Positions 1 to 10,156 of a stretch of DNA of 52,516 nt are shown here, one piece after another (within the stretch, counting starts at the first letter, position 1; every line of letters begins with the position of its first letter). The stretch comes from Legionella septentrionalis. Lineage in GTDB: Bacteria > Pseudomonadota > Gammaproteobacteria > Legionellales > Legionellaceae. The position numbers were made by a program, and so were the translations under genes. Where the stretch lies: positions 1 to 52,516 of the forward strand of contig NZ_RZGS01000017.1 of the NCBI RefSeq assembly GCF_003989745.1, given 5' to 3'. Under the pieces are notes generated by a model, which made no database searches, was not told the DNA's origin, and saw nothing but the letters and a program-made list of their open reading frames with translations.

Positions 1-1
1 G

Positions 2-85
2 CATCATCATACTATCAAAACTCCTATCGTGGGAGAGGGGGTAGATCGAAGTGAAATAGAAAAATTTGTGCTCAATTTAAGATGA
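2..85 (+). CDS. possible C-terminal tail of an unidentified protein (partial at left edge)
   Basis: An open frame enters from the left edge and stops with TGA at 83-85, giving a 27-residue tail that includes TPIVGEGVDRSEIEKFVLNLR without its last few residues. The charged, helix-like composition would suit a protein terminus, but another frame is also open to position 54. I do not recognise the protein and cannot show which frame is used. Confidence 0.2.
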   Translation, partial: HHHTIKTPIVGEGVDRSEIEKFVLNLR

Positions 86-146
86 AATCTTGGCTAAAAA
101 ACTTTAGGGACGTTGCCTAATAGTTCGCCAGTGTTGGATAACCCAG

Positions 147-2255
147 GTGCAGTTTTCTTTCTCACTTACTCTTTTTCTGAGTGCCGCCTTGTTGTTTGTT
201 ATCCAACCCATGGTGGCCAAAGTTCTTTTGCCAGTTTACGGTGGGACTCCCGCCGTATGGACAGTATGTATGTTGTTTTTCCAGGCGCTCTTGCTTTTGG
301 CCTACGCATACGCCTGGTTTTTAAGTCGTTTGCAGCATCCGCATAGCTGGAAAATAATTCATTTTAGCGTTTGTTTTTTAAGCCTTTTGTTCCTGCCAGT
401 TCAATTTACTGCGCTTGCAAATGCAGATTTTCCTGAACGCGCAATTCTTGTACAGATAACGTTCCAGCTTGGCTTACCACTCTTGGTTGTAGCGGCTTCT
501 GCGCCTTTATTGCAGTATACATTTAGTCAAATTAAAAGCAAAAGAAGACGTGATCCATATTTTTTATATGCAGCGAGTAACAGCGGCAGTTTATTGGCTT
601 TACTTTGTTATCCCTGGCTAATTGAACGGTTCTTCAAGATCAGTGAGCAGTTTTATTACTGGAATGGTTTTTATGTGATTTATATGATTTTCTTGTGGAG
701 TTTATTGTTTTATTTTCCTTACCAACCGCATATCGTCCGTTATAAAGAGCAAACTGCCTTGAGTTGGAAAAGGAGATTATGCTGGATATTTTTGAGTTTT
801 ATTCCTTGCAGTTTGATGTTGGGAGTGACTTTTTATATCACCACAGATGTAGCCGCCACCCCCTTGTTGTGGGTTATCCCACTCGCACTTTATTTATTAT
901 CTTATGTATTAACGTTTGCGCAGAAAAAAATCATTTCTCATGCATGGATTATTAAAAACGCGATATTCTTTTTAATTTTTCCTGTTTTAGGTTTTGTACT
1001 TGGTATTCATAAAATTCCGGCATGGCAAAGCATTTTAGTGCACTTGGCCAATTTTTTTGTGTTTGCGCTGCTCTGTCATGGTGAGTTGGCTGAAACGCGC
1101 CCCTCTCCCATCCATTTAACAAGTTTTTATTTCTGTATAGCGGTGGGAGGTGTGCTGGCAGGTATTTTTAATGGTTTGCTGGCGCCTGTTTTATTTAATG
1201 GCGCTTATGAATATCCCCTGATTTTGCTTTTATCCTTACTAGCCATTCCTGCCAGGGAAAAAACAAGCGACTGGCTATTGCCGGTGCTTATCTTATCCCT
1301 ATTGCTAATAAATTTTTTTCTTCCAGCACAGCAGTGGCTTAAATGGGTAAAATCATCGCATGTCATTGAGGTCGTGGCATTGGCTGCAGCATTTATTTTT
1401 TCTAAAAATCAACGTACGCTTTTACTGTGCCTGGCTCTCTTGCTTATCTTTATTTTTATTGCCGGCCAAAAATCTACTAAGTTACTGGCGCAACAGAGAA
1501 ATTTTTATGGGATAAAGGAAGTGCATGCGCAACCGGGCGCACACGTGCTAATGAGCCAAAGTACCTTACATGGTTTCCAACTTTTAAATGATCCAAATTC
1601 GCGAGAGGGTATTCAAGCTTATTATGGCGCTGTTTTGCCGGTAATTAGGGAAATGCAGCGCAAATCCTTAAGTCTTTCTGCGGTTGTTATTGGATTGGGG
1701 ACAGGCATTATGGTTTGCCAGTTTCGCGAAAGAGATAAATTAACTATGGTTGAAATCGACGCCCAGGTTATGCAAATTGCCCAAGATCCAACCTTGTTTA
1801 CCTACCTTCGCGATTGTAATTCGCAGTTGACGCTCCTGCGTAGCGATGGTCGTTTGGCGCTCAAAGAAATGAAGCGTGCTTCTCTGGATTTACTGGTCAT
1901 CGATGCATTTACTTCTGATGCCATACCGGTGCATCTATTGAGTACAGAAGCCTTTTCATCGTATCGCAGTAGATTAAAGCGGCACGGAGTGATACTCGTT
2001 AACATCAGCAACCGGCATTTAAGGATTTTACCTATAGTGGCAGCTGCAGGCCGGCAGCTTGAAATGATCGTTTTGCACTTACAGCATCCAGGAGATCCCC
2101 GGTTGGGGCAGGTGGCTTCAGAATGGGCTTTGCTGACATTTGATACGACGCTCGCGTTTGATTTATTAAAAAAAGAATGGCGGTTTGTAGAGGAACCAGA
2201 AAACGTCACCTGGACTGATGATTATTCAACTATTCTTCCCTTGCTGAAGTTCTAA
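147..2255 (+). CDS. fused membrane / spermidine synthase-like protein
   Basis: This 702-residue protein has two parts. Residues 1 to about 460 are a chain of hydrophobic helices opening with the pattern typical of fused MFS/spermidine-synthase proteins (FVIQPMVAKVLLPVYGG). Residues of about 480-700 form a Rossmann methyltransferase-like domain of the spermidine synthase superfamily: a SAM-pocket glycine motif (VVIGLGTG, about residue 512), an acidic strand end (MVEID) and the VIDAF-SDAIPVHLLSTEAF segment that lines the active site in polyamine synthases. Known family members are inner-membrane proteins of uncertain substrate. Aminopropyl transfer is possible, but I cannot assign it from sequence. 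The start is a GTG; there is no ATG nearby at the N-terminus, and an overlapping reading frame from 113 is a shadow. Confidence 0.85.
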   Translation: MQFSFSLTLFLSAALLFVIQPMVAKVLLPVYGGTPAVWTVCMLFFQALLLLAYAYAWFLSRLQHPHSWKIIHFSVCFLSLLFLPVQFTALANADFPERAILVQITFQLGLPLLVVAASAPLLQYTFSQIKSKRRRDPYFLYAASNSGSLLALLCYPWLIERFFKISEQFYYWNGFYVIYMIFLWSLLFYFPYQPHIVRYKEQTALSWKRRLCWIFLSFIPCSLMLGVTFYITTDVAATPLLWVIPLALYLLSYVLTFAQKKIISHAWIIKNAIFFLIFPVLGFVLGIHKIPAWQSILVHLANFFVFALLCHGELAETRPSPIHLTSFYFCIAVGGVLAGIFNGLLAPVLFNGAYEYPLILLLSLLAIPAREKTSDWLLPVLILSLLLINFFLPAQQWLKWVKSSHVIEVVALAAAFIFSKNQRTLLLCLALLLIFIFIAGQKSTKLLAQQRNFYGIKEVHAQPGAHVLMSQSTLHGFQLLNDPNSREGIQAYYGAVLPVIREMQRKSLSLSAVVIGLGTGIMVCQFRERDKLTMVEIDAQVMQIAQDPTLFTYLRDCNSQLTLLRSDGRLALKEMKRASLDLLVIDAFTSDAIPVHLLSTEAFSSYRSRLKRHGVILVNISNRHLRILPIVAAAGRQLEMIVLHLQHPGDPRLGQVASEWALLTFDTTLAFDLLKKEWRFVEEPENVTWTDDYSTILPLLKF

Positions 2256-2284
2256 TCTTTAATGCATACAAAAGGATAACACTA

Positions 2285-2290
2285 TATAAT
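2285..2290 (+). promoter_or_regulatory. candidate -10 element (TATAAT)
   Basis: A perfect TATAAT lies about 30 bases before the ATG at 2319, in the short gap after the preceding stop. No convincing -35 is visible 17 bases upstream. It would give the following gene its own promoter with a leader of about 20 bases. Confidence 0.4.
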
Positions 2291-2318
2291 GCGGTTTTAA
2301 TGATTTTATTTAAATCTA

Positions 2319-3542
2319 ATGGCTTTACATGTAGTCAGTGTGTTGAATTGCTTTTGTGACTATTTGCAAGAAAATAGTCAGCATTCTTTGCAGGAATTTA
2401 CTCATAAATATCCAAATTTAACCATTGATTATAAAGAATTTCTCACCACTGGCATCAATAGCAATGTCGAAATCAAGAATGCTGCTGAACGTGTGCTGTC
2501 CTCGCTTGGTGTCTCTCGTCTTTATTGGGGACGTTTTCTTAATACTCCCATAAAGGTATATGATTTTTTAGTTGAATTGAGTGAATTAATTGAAGATCAT
2601 CCCCAAAATGCAGCAATACAGGAATTATTGTATAGGGTTGATGAGGGCGATATTGGCAAGAAAATTAAGATAGGGACAGGGGTTGTACTGGCTGTGCTCG
2701 GTTTTTCTGCGCTCTCGCCTTTTTTATTAAGCGGTTTTACTGCAATACAACAGCTCTTGATCATGGGCGTGTTTTTCCCCAGCGCTGGAATCCTGTACAC
2801 TTTAGCATCCGGCAGCTATCTTTTTTTTCAAAGTTTGTTCAACCCAAAATTATCAGCACGGGATTTTTTTCAAGACAATTTTTTTCTTTTTGTAAGCTCG
2901 GTAGTTAATATTGCTGCTTATGGAATTGTTATTGGTACGGCAGCTACTTTGTCACCTGTGACTTCCTTTTTATTTATTTTATCTTCCTTAATCCGCGTGC
3001 TGAAAGAAATAGTGAGCGCGGTACAATTTTTACGGGAATGGAAAAAAAATAATGACATAAGTGAAATGGACCCACTGGCAAGCCAACAGCAAGGAATACG
3101 CTTGGCATACGAATACACAAAACATCGTAATAAAATCATTATTAATTTAGTAACAGCAATAGCAGCTACCGGAGTGGTTGCAACTTGGTGCTTTATACCA
3201 GCAGGTATACTGCCAGGCTTATTAGGATTGATGGCTCTGGGGTTGGTTTATTTAGCAAGTTCAGTGGCCCAAACCTTGCAAGAAAACTTGATGCGCGATA
3301 AGCTTGAGCAGCAATTCACGACTTTAGAAAGTCAATTCCCTGAGCCAAATTTGGAGCATGAATTAAAAGATGAAGCAGTTGATCTGCCGCATCTGCAAGA
3401 ATTCAAACCAACAATTCCTGGCATCATTCATGCCAATAAAGCAAATAAAATAGGCTTTTTCTTTAAAAAATCTGCAGAAATTATCTCTTCTTCCAATTCA
3501 CCCAGTGACACTTTTCTAGATTCTCCCTCTTACACCAGCTAA
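2319..3542 (+). CDS. unrecognised multi-pass membrane protein, candidate effector
   Basis: This 407-residue protein has a soluble N-terminal region (1 to about 110) rich in short helices. Hydrophobic segments follow at about 118-175, 190-235 and 275-320. The C-terminal tail (about 340-407) is hydrophilic. The tail has a Glu-rich stretch around EPNLEHELKDEAVD and ends in a Ser/Thr-rich sequence (SSSNSPSDTFLDSPSYTS). I recognise no domain. Large orphan membrane proteins with a disordered polar C-terminus are frequent among Legionella Dot/Icm substrates, but that is only a resemblance. A TATAAT lies just upstream, so it may be transcribed alone. It converges with parE, 38 bases away. Confidence 0.7.
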   Translation: MALHVVSVLNCFCDYLQENSQHSLQEFTHKYPNLTIDYKEFLTTGINSNVEIKNAAERVLSSLGVSRLYWGRFLNTPIKVYDFLVELSELIEDHPQNAAIQELLYRVDEGDIGKKIKIGTGVVLAVLGFSALSPFLLSGFTAIQQLLIMGVFFPSAGILYTLASGSYLFFQSLFNPKLSARDFFQDNFFLFVSSVVNIAAYGIVIGTAATLSPVTSFLFILSSLIRVLKEIVSAVQFLREWKKNNDISEMDPLASQQQGIRLAYEYTKHRNKIIINLVTAIAATGVVATWCFIPAGILPGLLGLMALGLVYLASSVAQTLQENLMRDKLEQQFTTLESQFPEPNLEHELKDEAVDLPHLQEFKPTIPGIIHANKANKIGFFFKKSAEIISSSNSPSDTFLDSPSYTS

Positions 3543-3579
3543 AAGATCCAAGGGCCCCCTATATAATTGTAAGCAAAGA

Positions 3580-6069
<2,490 letters not shown>

Positions 6070-6189
6070 ATGATGCAAAGAAACAGTACCTCACCATTTT
6101 TTGCTATCAACTTAAGTTGGTGTACGGTTGCATCTGTAATTCCTTCGTTTTTCGCCACCATTATTATCAGCATTATTCGCCTGTCTTAA
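6070..6189 (+). CDS. putative 39-residue Ile-rich leader peptide
   Basis: A short frame begins with two ATG codons and ends with TAA at 6187-6189. Its last 11 residues read ATIIISIIRLS, so five of six consecutive codons (31-36) are isoleucine. The stop codon lies inside the 5' arm of a stable 13-bp hairpin, and an MFS transporter begins about 100 bases downstream. This is the layout of amino-acid attenuator leaders such as ilvL or thrL: scarcity of the charged tRNA stalls the ribosome near the end of the peptide and changes RNA folding. The start has no obvious Shine-Dalgarno, which weakens the case. The function is inferred only. Confidence 0.5.
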   Translation: MMQRNSTSPFFAINLSWCTVASVIPSFFATIIISIIRLS

Positions 6190-6221
6190 CGGTGAGCGGA
6201 TTCTACGCCCGTTAAGGCAGG
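6180..6221 (+). promoter_or_regulatory. stable leader hairpin overlapping the leader-peptide stop
   Basis: Bases 6180-6192 pair with 6209-6221 over 13 base pairs with a single G-U, around a 16-base loop. The 5' arm contains the last codons and the stop of the leader peptide, so a terminating or stalled ribosome would control whether it forms. No T-run follows, so it is not itself a simple terminator. Confidence 0.6.
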
Positions 6222-6224
6222 GCG

Positions 6225-6286
6225 ATCTCTCAAAGACCATGCTCGCTCAATGCGTCTTCGCTAGTCTTCTAACCGTAATGAGAGAT
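6225..6286 (+). promoter_or_regulatory. second leader helix that would cover the MFS ribosome binding site
   Basis: ATCTCTC (6225-6231) pairs with GAGAGAT (6280-6286). The latter is the only purine-rich stretch just before the MFS start at 6292. Inside the enclosed loop, AAGAC (6233-6237) can pair with GTCTT at 6254-6258 or again with GTCTT at 6264-6268. ACGGT (6189-6193) in the first hairpin can pair with ACCGT (6273-6277). These are alternative pairings as expected for a switch; the direction of regulation is unknown. Confidence 0.4.
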
Positions 6287-6291
6287 GAATC

Positions 6292-7557
6292 ATGTTAATG
6301 CCTTTAAAAAATAAAAAAATGTTTGCCTACCCGATTTTAGTCATCAGCCTGGCGGCTTGCTTCTTATTTTATAAATACGTCTTACAAATTTTTCCGAGCA
6401 TCATCACGGCACCTTTAATGAAACAATTTCACTTAACGGGTGCAGGGCTCGGAAGTTTGGCTGCAACCTTTTATTATTCTTATATGGTTACGCAGTTATT
6501 GGTAGGCATTCTTCTCGATAAATACAGCACGCAGCGCCTGACTTCAATGGCAATTTTTTGCTGTGCGCTTGGTGTTATCCTATTTTCCAGGGCAGAAACT
6601 CTTTTTGTTGCCAGCGTGTCGCGGGCACTGATGGGTGTTGGCGTTGCGTTTGCTACCGTTTCTTATATGAAACTTGCAGCAAACTGGTTTGCTGCAAAGC
6701 ACTATGCTTTGGTAAGCGGTCTTTTGGCAACTGCTGCAATGGCTGGCGCTGTATTTGGGCAGGCGCCGTTAGCCTGGCTGGTGGAGCATTGGGGATGGCG
6801 TCAATGTTTATCTGGTGTTGGCATTATAGGTTTGGCTTTAGCTTGTCTTTTTTTTCTAATCGTACGCGATGCGCCCGGTACGAGCAGGAAACAAGATAAG
6901 GTTGCTTCGATTTCAATTAAAGATTTAATTGCAGTTTTAAAGAATAAGCAAAATTGGTTACTGACCTTATATAGTGGTTTTGCTTTCTCGCCAGTAGCTG
7001 TATTTGGTGGGTTGTGGGGCAATCCATTTTTGGAACAAGCTTATCAGTTAAGCAAAACGCAAGCAGCTTCGCTGACTTCGTTGGTATTTGTAGGTTTGGG
7101 GTTAGGAAGTCCAATTCTTGGGGCCCTCTCCGATCGGCTTGGGAATAGACGTTATGTGATGTTGATTAGTACGCTGGGATCAACTGTAGCGCTGAGCTTG
7201 CTGTTATATTGCAATACATGGTCTATTCAGATTTTGAGCCTATTGTTATTTTTCTTTGGTTTTGGATTGGGAGCATTCATGCTGGTTTTTGCCATGGGAA
7301 AAGAAATGAATCCGCTAGCCCTTACCGCCACAGTTATTGCAATGTTTAATACCAGCGATGCGATTTTTGATGCACTGACTGAACCGCTGATAGGGAAAGT
7401 TTTAGATGTGCAGTGGGATGGCCGTATGGTGGATGGCATCCAGCAATTTTCCCTCCCAAGCTATCATTTGGCCTTATCATTATTGCCAATTTATTTATTG
7501 ATTGGAACGATTTTATTGTATTGGGTGAAAGAACCGAAACAGCATTCGTTTCACTGA
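6292..7557 (+). CDS. MFS transporter, Pht-like (candidate isoleucine/amino-acid permease)
   Basis: This 421-residue protein has twelve predicted membrane helices and major-facilitator signatures: a loop 2-3 motif (GILLDKYSTQRLTS) and its relative in the second half (GALSDRLGNRRYVM). The N-terminus and overall pattern resemble the phagosomal transporter (Pht) branch, in which Legionella and Francisella members take up threonine, valine, isoleucine, phenylalanine, asparagine or nucleosides inside host vacuoles. The substrate cannot be read from the protein. The Ile-rich leader upstream makes isoleucine or another branched-chain amino acid the best guess. The start is the ATG at 6292; the ATG at 6298 is an alternative. 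A strong hairpin follows the stop. Confidence 0.85.
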   Translation: MLMPLKNKKMFAYPILVISLAACFLFYKYVLQIFPSIITAPLMKQFHLTGAGLGSLAATFYYSYMVTQLLVGILLDKYSTQRLTSMAIFCCALGVILFSRAETLFVASVSRALMGVGVAFATVSYMKLAANWFAAKHYALVSGLLATAAMAGAVFGQAPLAWLVEHWGWRQCLSGVGIIGLALACLFFLIVRDAPGTSRKQDKVASISIKDLIAVLKNKQNWLLTLYSGFAFSPVAVFGGLWGNPFLEQAYQLSKTQAASLTSLVFVGLGLGSPILGALSDRLGNRRYVMLISTLGSTVALSLLLYCNTWSIQILSLLLFFFGFGLGAFMLVFAMGKEMNPLALTATVIAMFNTSDAIFDALTEPLIGKVLDVQWDGRMVDGIQQFSLPSYHLALSLLPIYLLIGTILLYWVKEPKQHSFH

Positions 7558-7571
7558 TACGCTTACCTGTC

Positions 7572-7616
7572 CCTAATAGCAAGTTATGGTTTCTGGATAA
7601 TTAACTTGCTATTAGG
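7572..7616 (+). terminator. perfect 15-bp hairpin after the MFS gene
   Basis: Bases 7572-7586 and 7602-7616 are perfect inverted complements around a 15-base loop, 15 bases after the MFS stop. The 3' flank has only a short T-run (TTT), so termination may be imperfect or the hairpin may mainly protect the mRNA end. Confidence 0.65.
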
Positions 7617-7812
7617 TTTGCTTGTTGCATCGATGCTGGTATGGGTGTGCAGCTAGATTTGCCTTGGATTTTAAAATGCACACTTTTATCAGCAAGTAAG
7701 CTGGTGCGTGCTTAACACGTCGCAACTTCAATAATTAACACGGGTTATACGGTTCAGTTTTAGGCATAGATAATATGTTCTATATTTTTTCATTATGTTT
7801 TCCGGTATGCCT

Positions 7813-7821
7813 TGGTATAAT
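7813..7821 (+). promoter_or_regulatory. extended -10 promoter element
   Basis: TGG followed by TATAAT (7816-7821) forms an extended -10. The candidate -35 (TTATGT, 7793-7798) is weak, as is usual for extended -10 promoters. Transcription would start near 7828, which puts the upstream TTG at 7833 too close to the mRNA end and favours the ATG at 7854. Confidence 0.5.
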
Positions 7822-7853
7822 GCAAACATTATTTGCCTGGACCACGATTTCTC

Positions 7854-9638
7854 ATGCCTTTTAATCCCTTTATCCACGGTACTTCCTCGCAAACCTTAAG
7901 CATGATGCAGCATACTGATTTTCAGCTTATGCCCATCGTTGCAATGTTAAATAATTTTAAAGTAGCTCCGATGGTAGGGGAACTGACGCAAGGGGGATTT
8001 TCCATCATAGGTCATGGCTCCAATCTTGATACCATTACTGGAGCCCCAGCCTTCGGCCGTATTGAGCATACTCATTATGATCTTGATAAAGTGGTTGGAA
8101 ATTATGCTAAAAATCCCAATGACACAAATTTGCAGGTTTGTCAGGAATACTTCAAAAATTTTCTAAAATCCACACATAAATCAGCATTTAGCGATTTAAA
8201 TTTACTCATGATTTATCTGGTCCGGTTACGGCAGTTTGGCGTAAACATAACAGACGTAGTCCCCGCAGATGAAATAAACACATTGAGAGAGCGTTTGCAC
8301 GCTACCGTACAATTTTATTATTTTTTAATGTGCGTGCAAAAACATATCTATATCCATGGGGCGGCAATAGATGAGTTTAAAAAGGAAAATGATTTGCAGG
8401 GTGACTATGCAGCGGGCGACTACATAGAACATTTCTTTTCTTTTGAGGCTTTTTTGGAAAAGCTTAAGAAAACGCAATTTAATATGGAGGAAATTTATAA
8501 TTCACCATCATTTGAGAATATCAACAAACTCTTGGACTTTATTAAAATCCCTAAAGGTTATCAGGAAAAAATTAAAAGAAATCCTTGCGGGGAGGATAAT
8601 TTTGCAGCCAAACGTGATTATCATTTTTTTAGCTCGCAAAAACCTGAATCAGGGGAAGTGTTTTATGAAGAAATAGGGGGGTATTTATTTACTAATCACC
8701 CATCTTATTCTTTCGCATATTATCTTGAAAGGTATTACCAAAGCTACATGCGTGCCCAAAGCAAGGCTGAAGTATTGTTAAATGTTTTTCCTGATTTTGA
8801 GAATTTTCACAGCAAAGTATTGTCTCATATAGAAGCATTGCAAAATAGAATTGCATTATGTAAGGCATTATTGGATGCTCGTGACGAAGAATTCATTCGT
8901 TACGATGAGCAAGATGAATTAATTGCCAAGCCGTTTCCAGTAGTATTTGTCACTGAAGCAAAGACCATAGAAGAATTTGAGAATGAGTACAGAAGTCGCG
9001 TGCCCCTTAAACTGGGCAAGGAAATGCAATTATTAGCTACCGATAATAAAGAAAATCAGAAAAGATTACGTGATTATTTGCAAAAAAACCATGTAGGCCC
9101 TGCAGAGGTACTTCTTTTTGACGATTTATATGCACTTCGCTCTAAGCCTGAGCATTACTTTGATGCATTGGTGAATGATGTTTGGGGTATGGCATTTGAA
9201 TTAGCTAAAAAACAAAATTGTATGAATGGATTTTGTAAATTATACCGCACGTTCGCCGAGTTAAACGAAAAGCGCTATCGATTTAAAACGACGAATAAGG
9301 AAGTTTATGGCAAACTCAATGAATTGTTTATAGCTTTACAGCAAACCATTTTAACGCCAGATAAAAATAAAATTGATTTTAAAGGAATACAGAATACCCT
9401 GCAGCGGCATAGGCAGGAAAATTACATTCTTTACGCCACTCACCGCGGGATATTAGGGTATATTGATACGTTACTAACCATTCTTGCCAGTTTAGTGATA
9501 TTTTATCCAATCACTTATGTGGTGCAAAAAAGCATGAACATAGCGCATACTTTTTTTGCAACGGATACAGAGAAAAAAATTAATAATTCCATTCTTGCTG
9601 TTGATGAAATTTTGGATGAAACGGCAGTTCTTGGGTGA
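7854..9638 (+). CDS. large unrecognised protein, candidate effector
   Basis: This 594-residue soluble protein is rich in aromatic and charged residues and has many predicted helices. One hydrophobic stretch lies near the C-terminus (about 532-560, around LLTILASLVIFYPITYVV). The N-terminal region contains a Gly/His-rich block (GELTQGGFSIIGHGSNLD, about 43-60) that looks conserved rather than random. I know no family for it. An isolated gene with its own promoter, large size and a single late hydrophobic segment all fit a secreted effector, but no secretion signal can be shown. A TTG at 7833 would add seven residues. It converges with the rhodanese gene. Confidence 0.7.
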   Translation: MPFNPFIHGTSSQTLSMMQHTDFQLMPIVAMLNNFKVAPMVGELTQGGFSIIGHGSNLDTITGAPAFGRIEHTHYDLDKVVGNYAKNPNDTNLQVCQEYFKNFLKSTHKSAFSDLNLLMIYLVRLRQFGVNITDVVPADEINTLRERLHATVQFYYFLMCVQKHIYIHGAAIDEFKKENDLQGDYAAGDYIEHFFSFEAFLEKLKKTQFNMEEIYNSPSFENINKLLDFIKIPKGYQEKIKRNPCGEDNFAAKRDYHFFSSQKPESGEVFYEEIGGYLFTNHPSYSFAYYLERYYQSYMRAQSKAEVLLNVFPDFENFHSKVLSHIEALQNRIALCKALLDARDEEFIRYDEQDELIAKPFPVVFVTEAKTIEEFENEYRSRVPLKLGKEMQLLATDNKENQKRLRDYLQKNHVGPAEVLLFDDLYALRSKPEHYFDALVNDVWGMAFELAKKQNCMNGFCKLYRTFAELNEKRYRFKTTNKEVYGKLNELFIALQQTILTPDKNKIDFKGIQNTLQRHRQENYILYATHRGILGYIDTLLTILASLVIFYPITYVVQKSMNIAHTFFATDTEKKINNSILAVDEILDETAVLG

Positions 9639-9681
9639 ATTTAATTGCTTGAGTAACAAATACTCAGTGATCATTTAAGGA

Positions 9682-10053
9682 TCATTTAAGTAAAGCATAG
9701 CCTGCGTCTAGCCAACCTTGCGAGCCAGTCTGTAAAGAATAGACATTTTGATAGCCCATGTTTTGTAAACTATTGGCAACCAGGGCGCAACGGAAGCCGC
9801 CGCTGCAATACACAACAATTTCGGCGAGCGGATCTGGAATTTTCTTTTCAATATCACGTTCGATAATCCCTTTACTCAAGTGAATAGCATTAGGAATATG
9901 GCCAGTTTGCCACTCGTTGTCTTCCCGCACATCGATGAGATGAAAGGATTCTTGGTTGTCTATTTTTTTCTTAAGCGTGGCGGGAGTTATTTCTTTAATG
10001 CGCCCCTTGGCTTCATTTACTATTTTTAAAAATTGCGGAGAATGCTGTTTCAT
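9682..10053 (-). CDS. single-domain rhodanese-like sulfurtransferase
   Basis: This 123-residue protein is a single rhodanese domain. It shows the IDVRE motif (about 40-44), the GHIPNAIHL segment (51-59) and the active-site loop CSGGFR with the persulfide-carrying Cys83. It is likely a cytoplasmic sulfur-transfer protein. The N-terminal 25 residues precede the domain and hold no signal peptide. A purine-rich AGGATG lies before the start. Two copies of ATCATTTAAG in tandem cover its end (9671-9690). It sits downstream of the mrp gene on the same strand, 103 bases away with a hairpin between them, so co-transcription is uncertain. Confidence 0.88.
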   Translation of the reverse strand: MKQHSPQFLKIVNEAKGRIKEITPATLKKKIDNQESFHLIDVREDNEWQTGHIPNAIHLSKGIIERDIEKKIPDPLAEIVVYCSGGFRCALVANSLQNMGYQNVYSLQTGSQGWLDAGYALLK

Positions 10054-10072
10054 AGTTCATCCTTAAATGATG

Positions 10073-10111
10073 AATCCTCATGCTTTGCGGCATGATCTTC
10101 GCATGAGGATT
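10073..10111. terminator. 11-bp inverted repeat between mrp and the rhodanese gene
   Basis: AATCCTCATGC (10073-10083) is perfectly complementary to 10101-10111. An inner CATGC/GCATG pairing is possible as an alternative. It follows the mrp stop on the minus strand and precedes the rhodanese start, so it could be a terminator or attenuator. The T-run is on the plus-strand side, so its direction is unclear. Confidence 0.45.
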
Positions 10112-10156
10112 TTCTTCCTGCAACATCGTCGGTTTTTAAGTAGTTGAGCCAGCAGT

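Noticed and set aside
1802-2209. 135-residue minus-strand ORF inside the spermidine-synthase-like gene
   Set aside because: It is the shadow of a well-supported plus-strand domain and has an unnatural composition.
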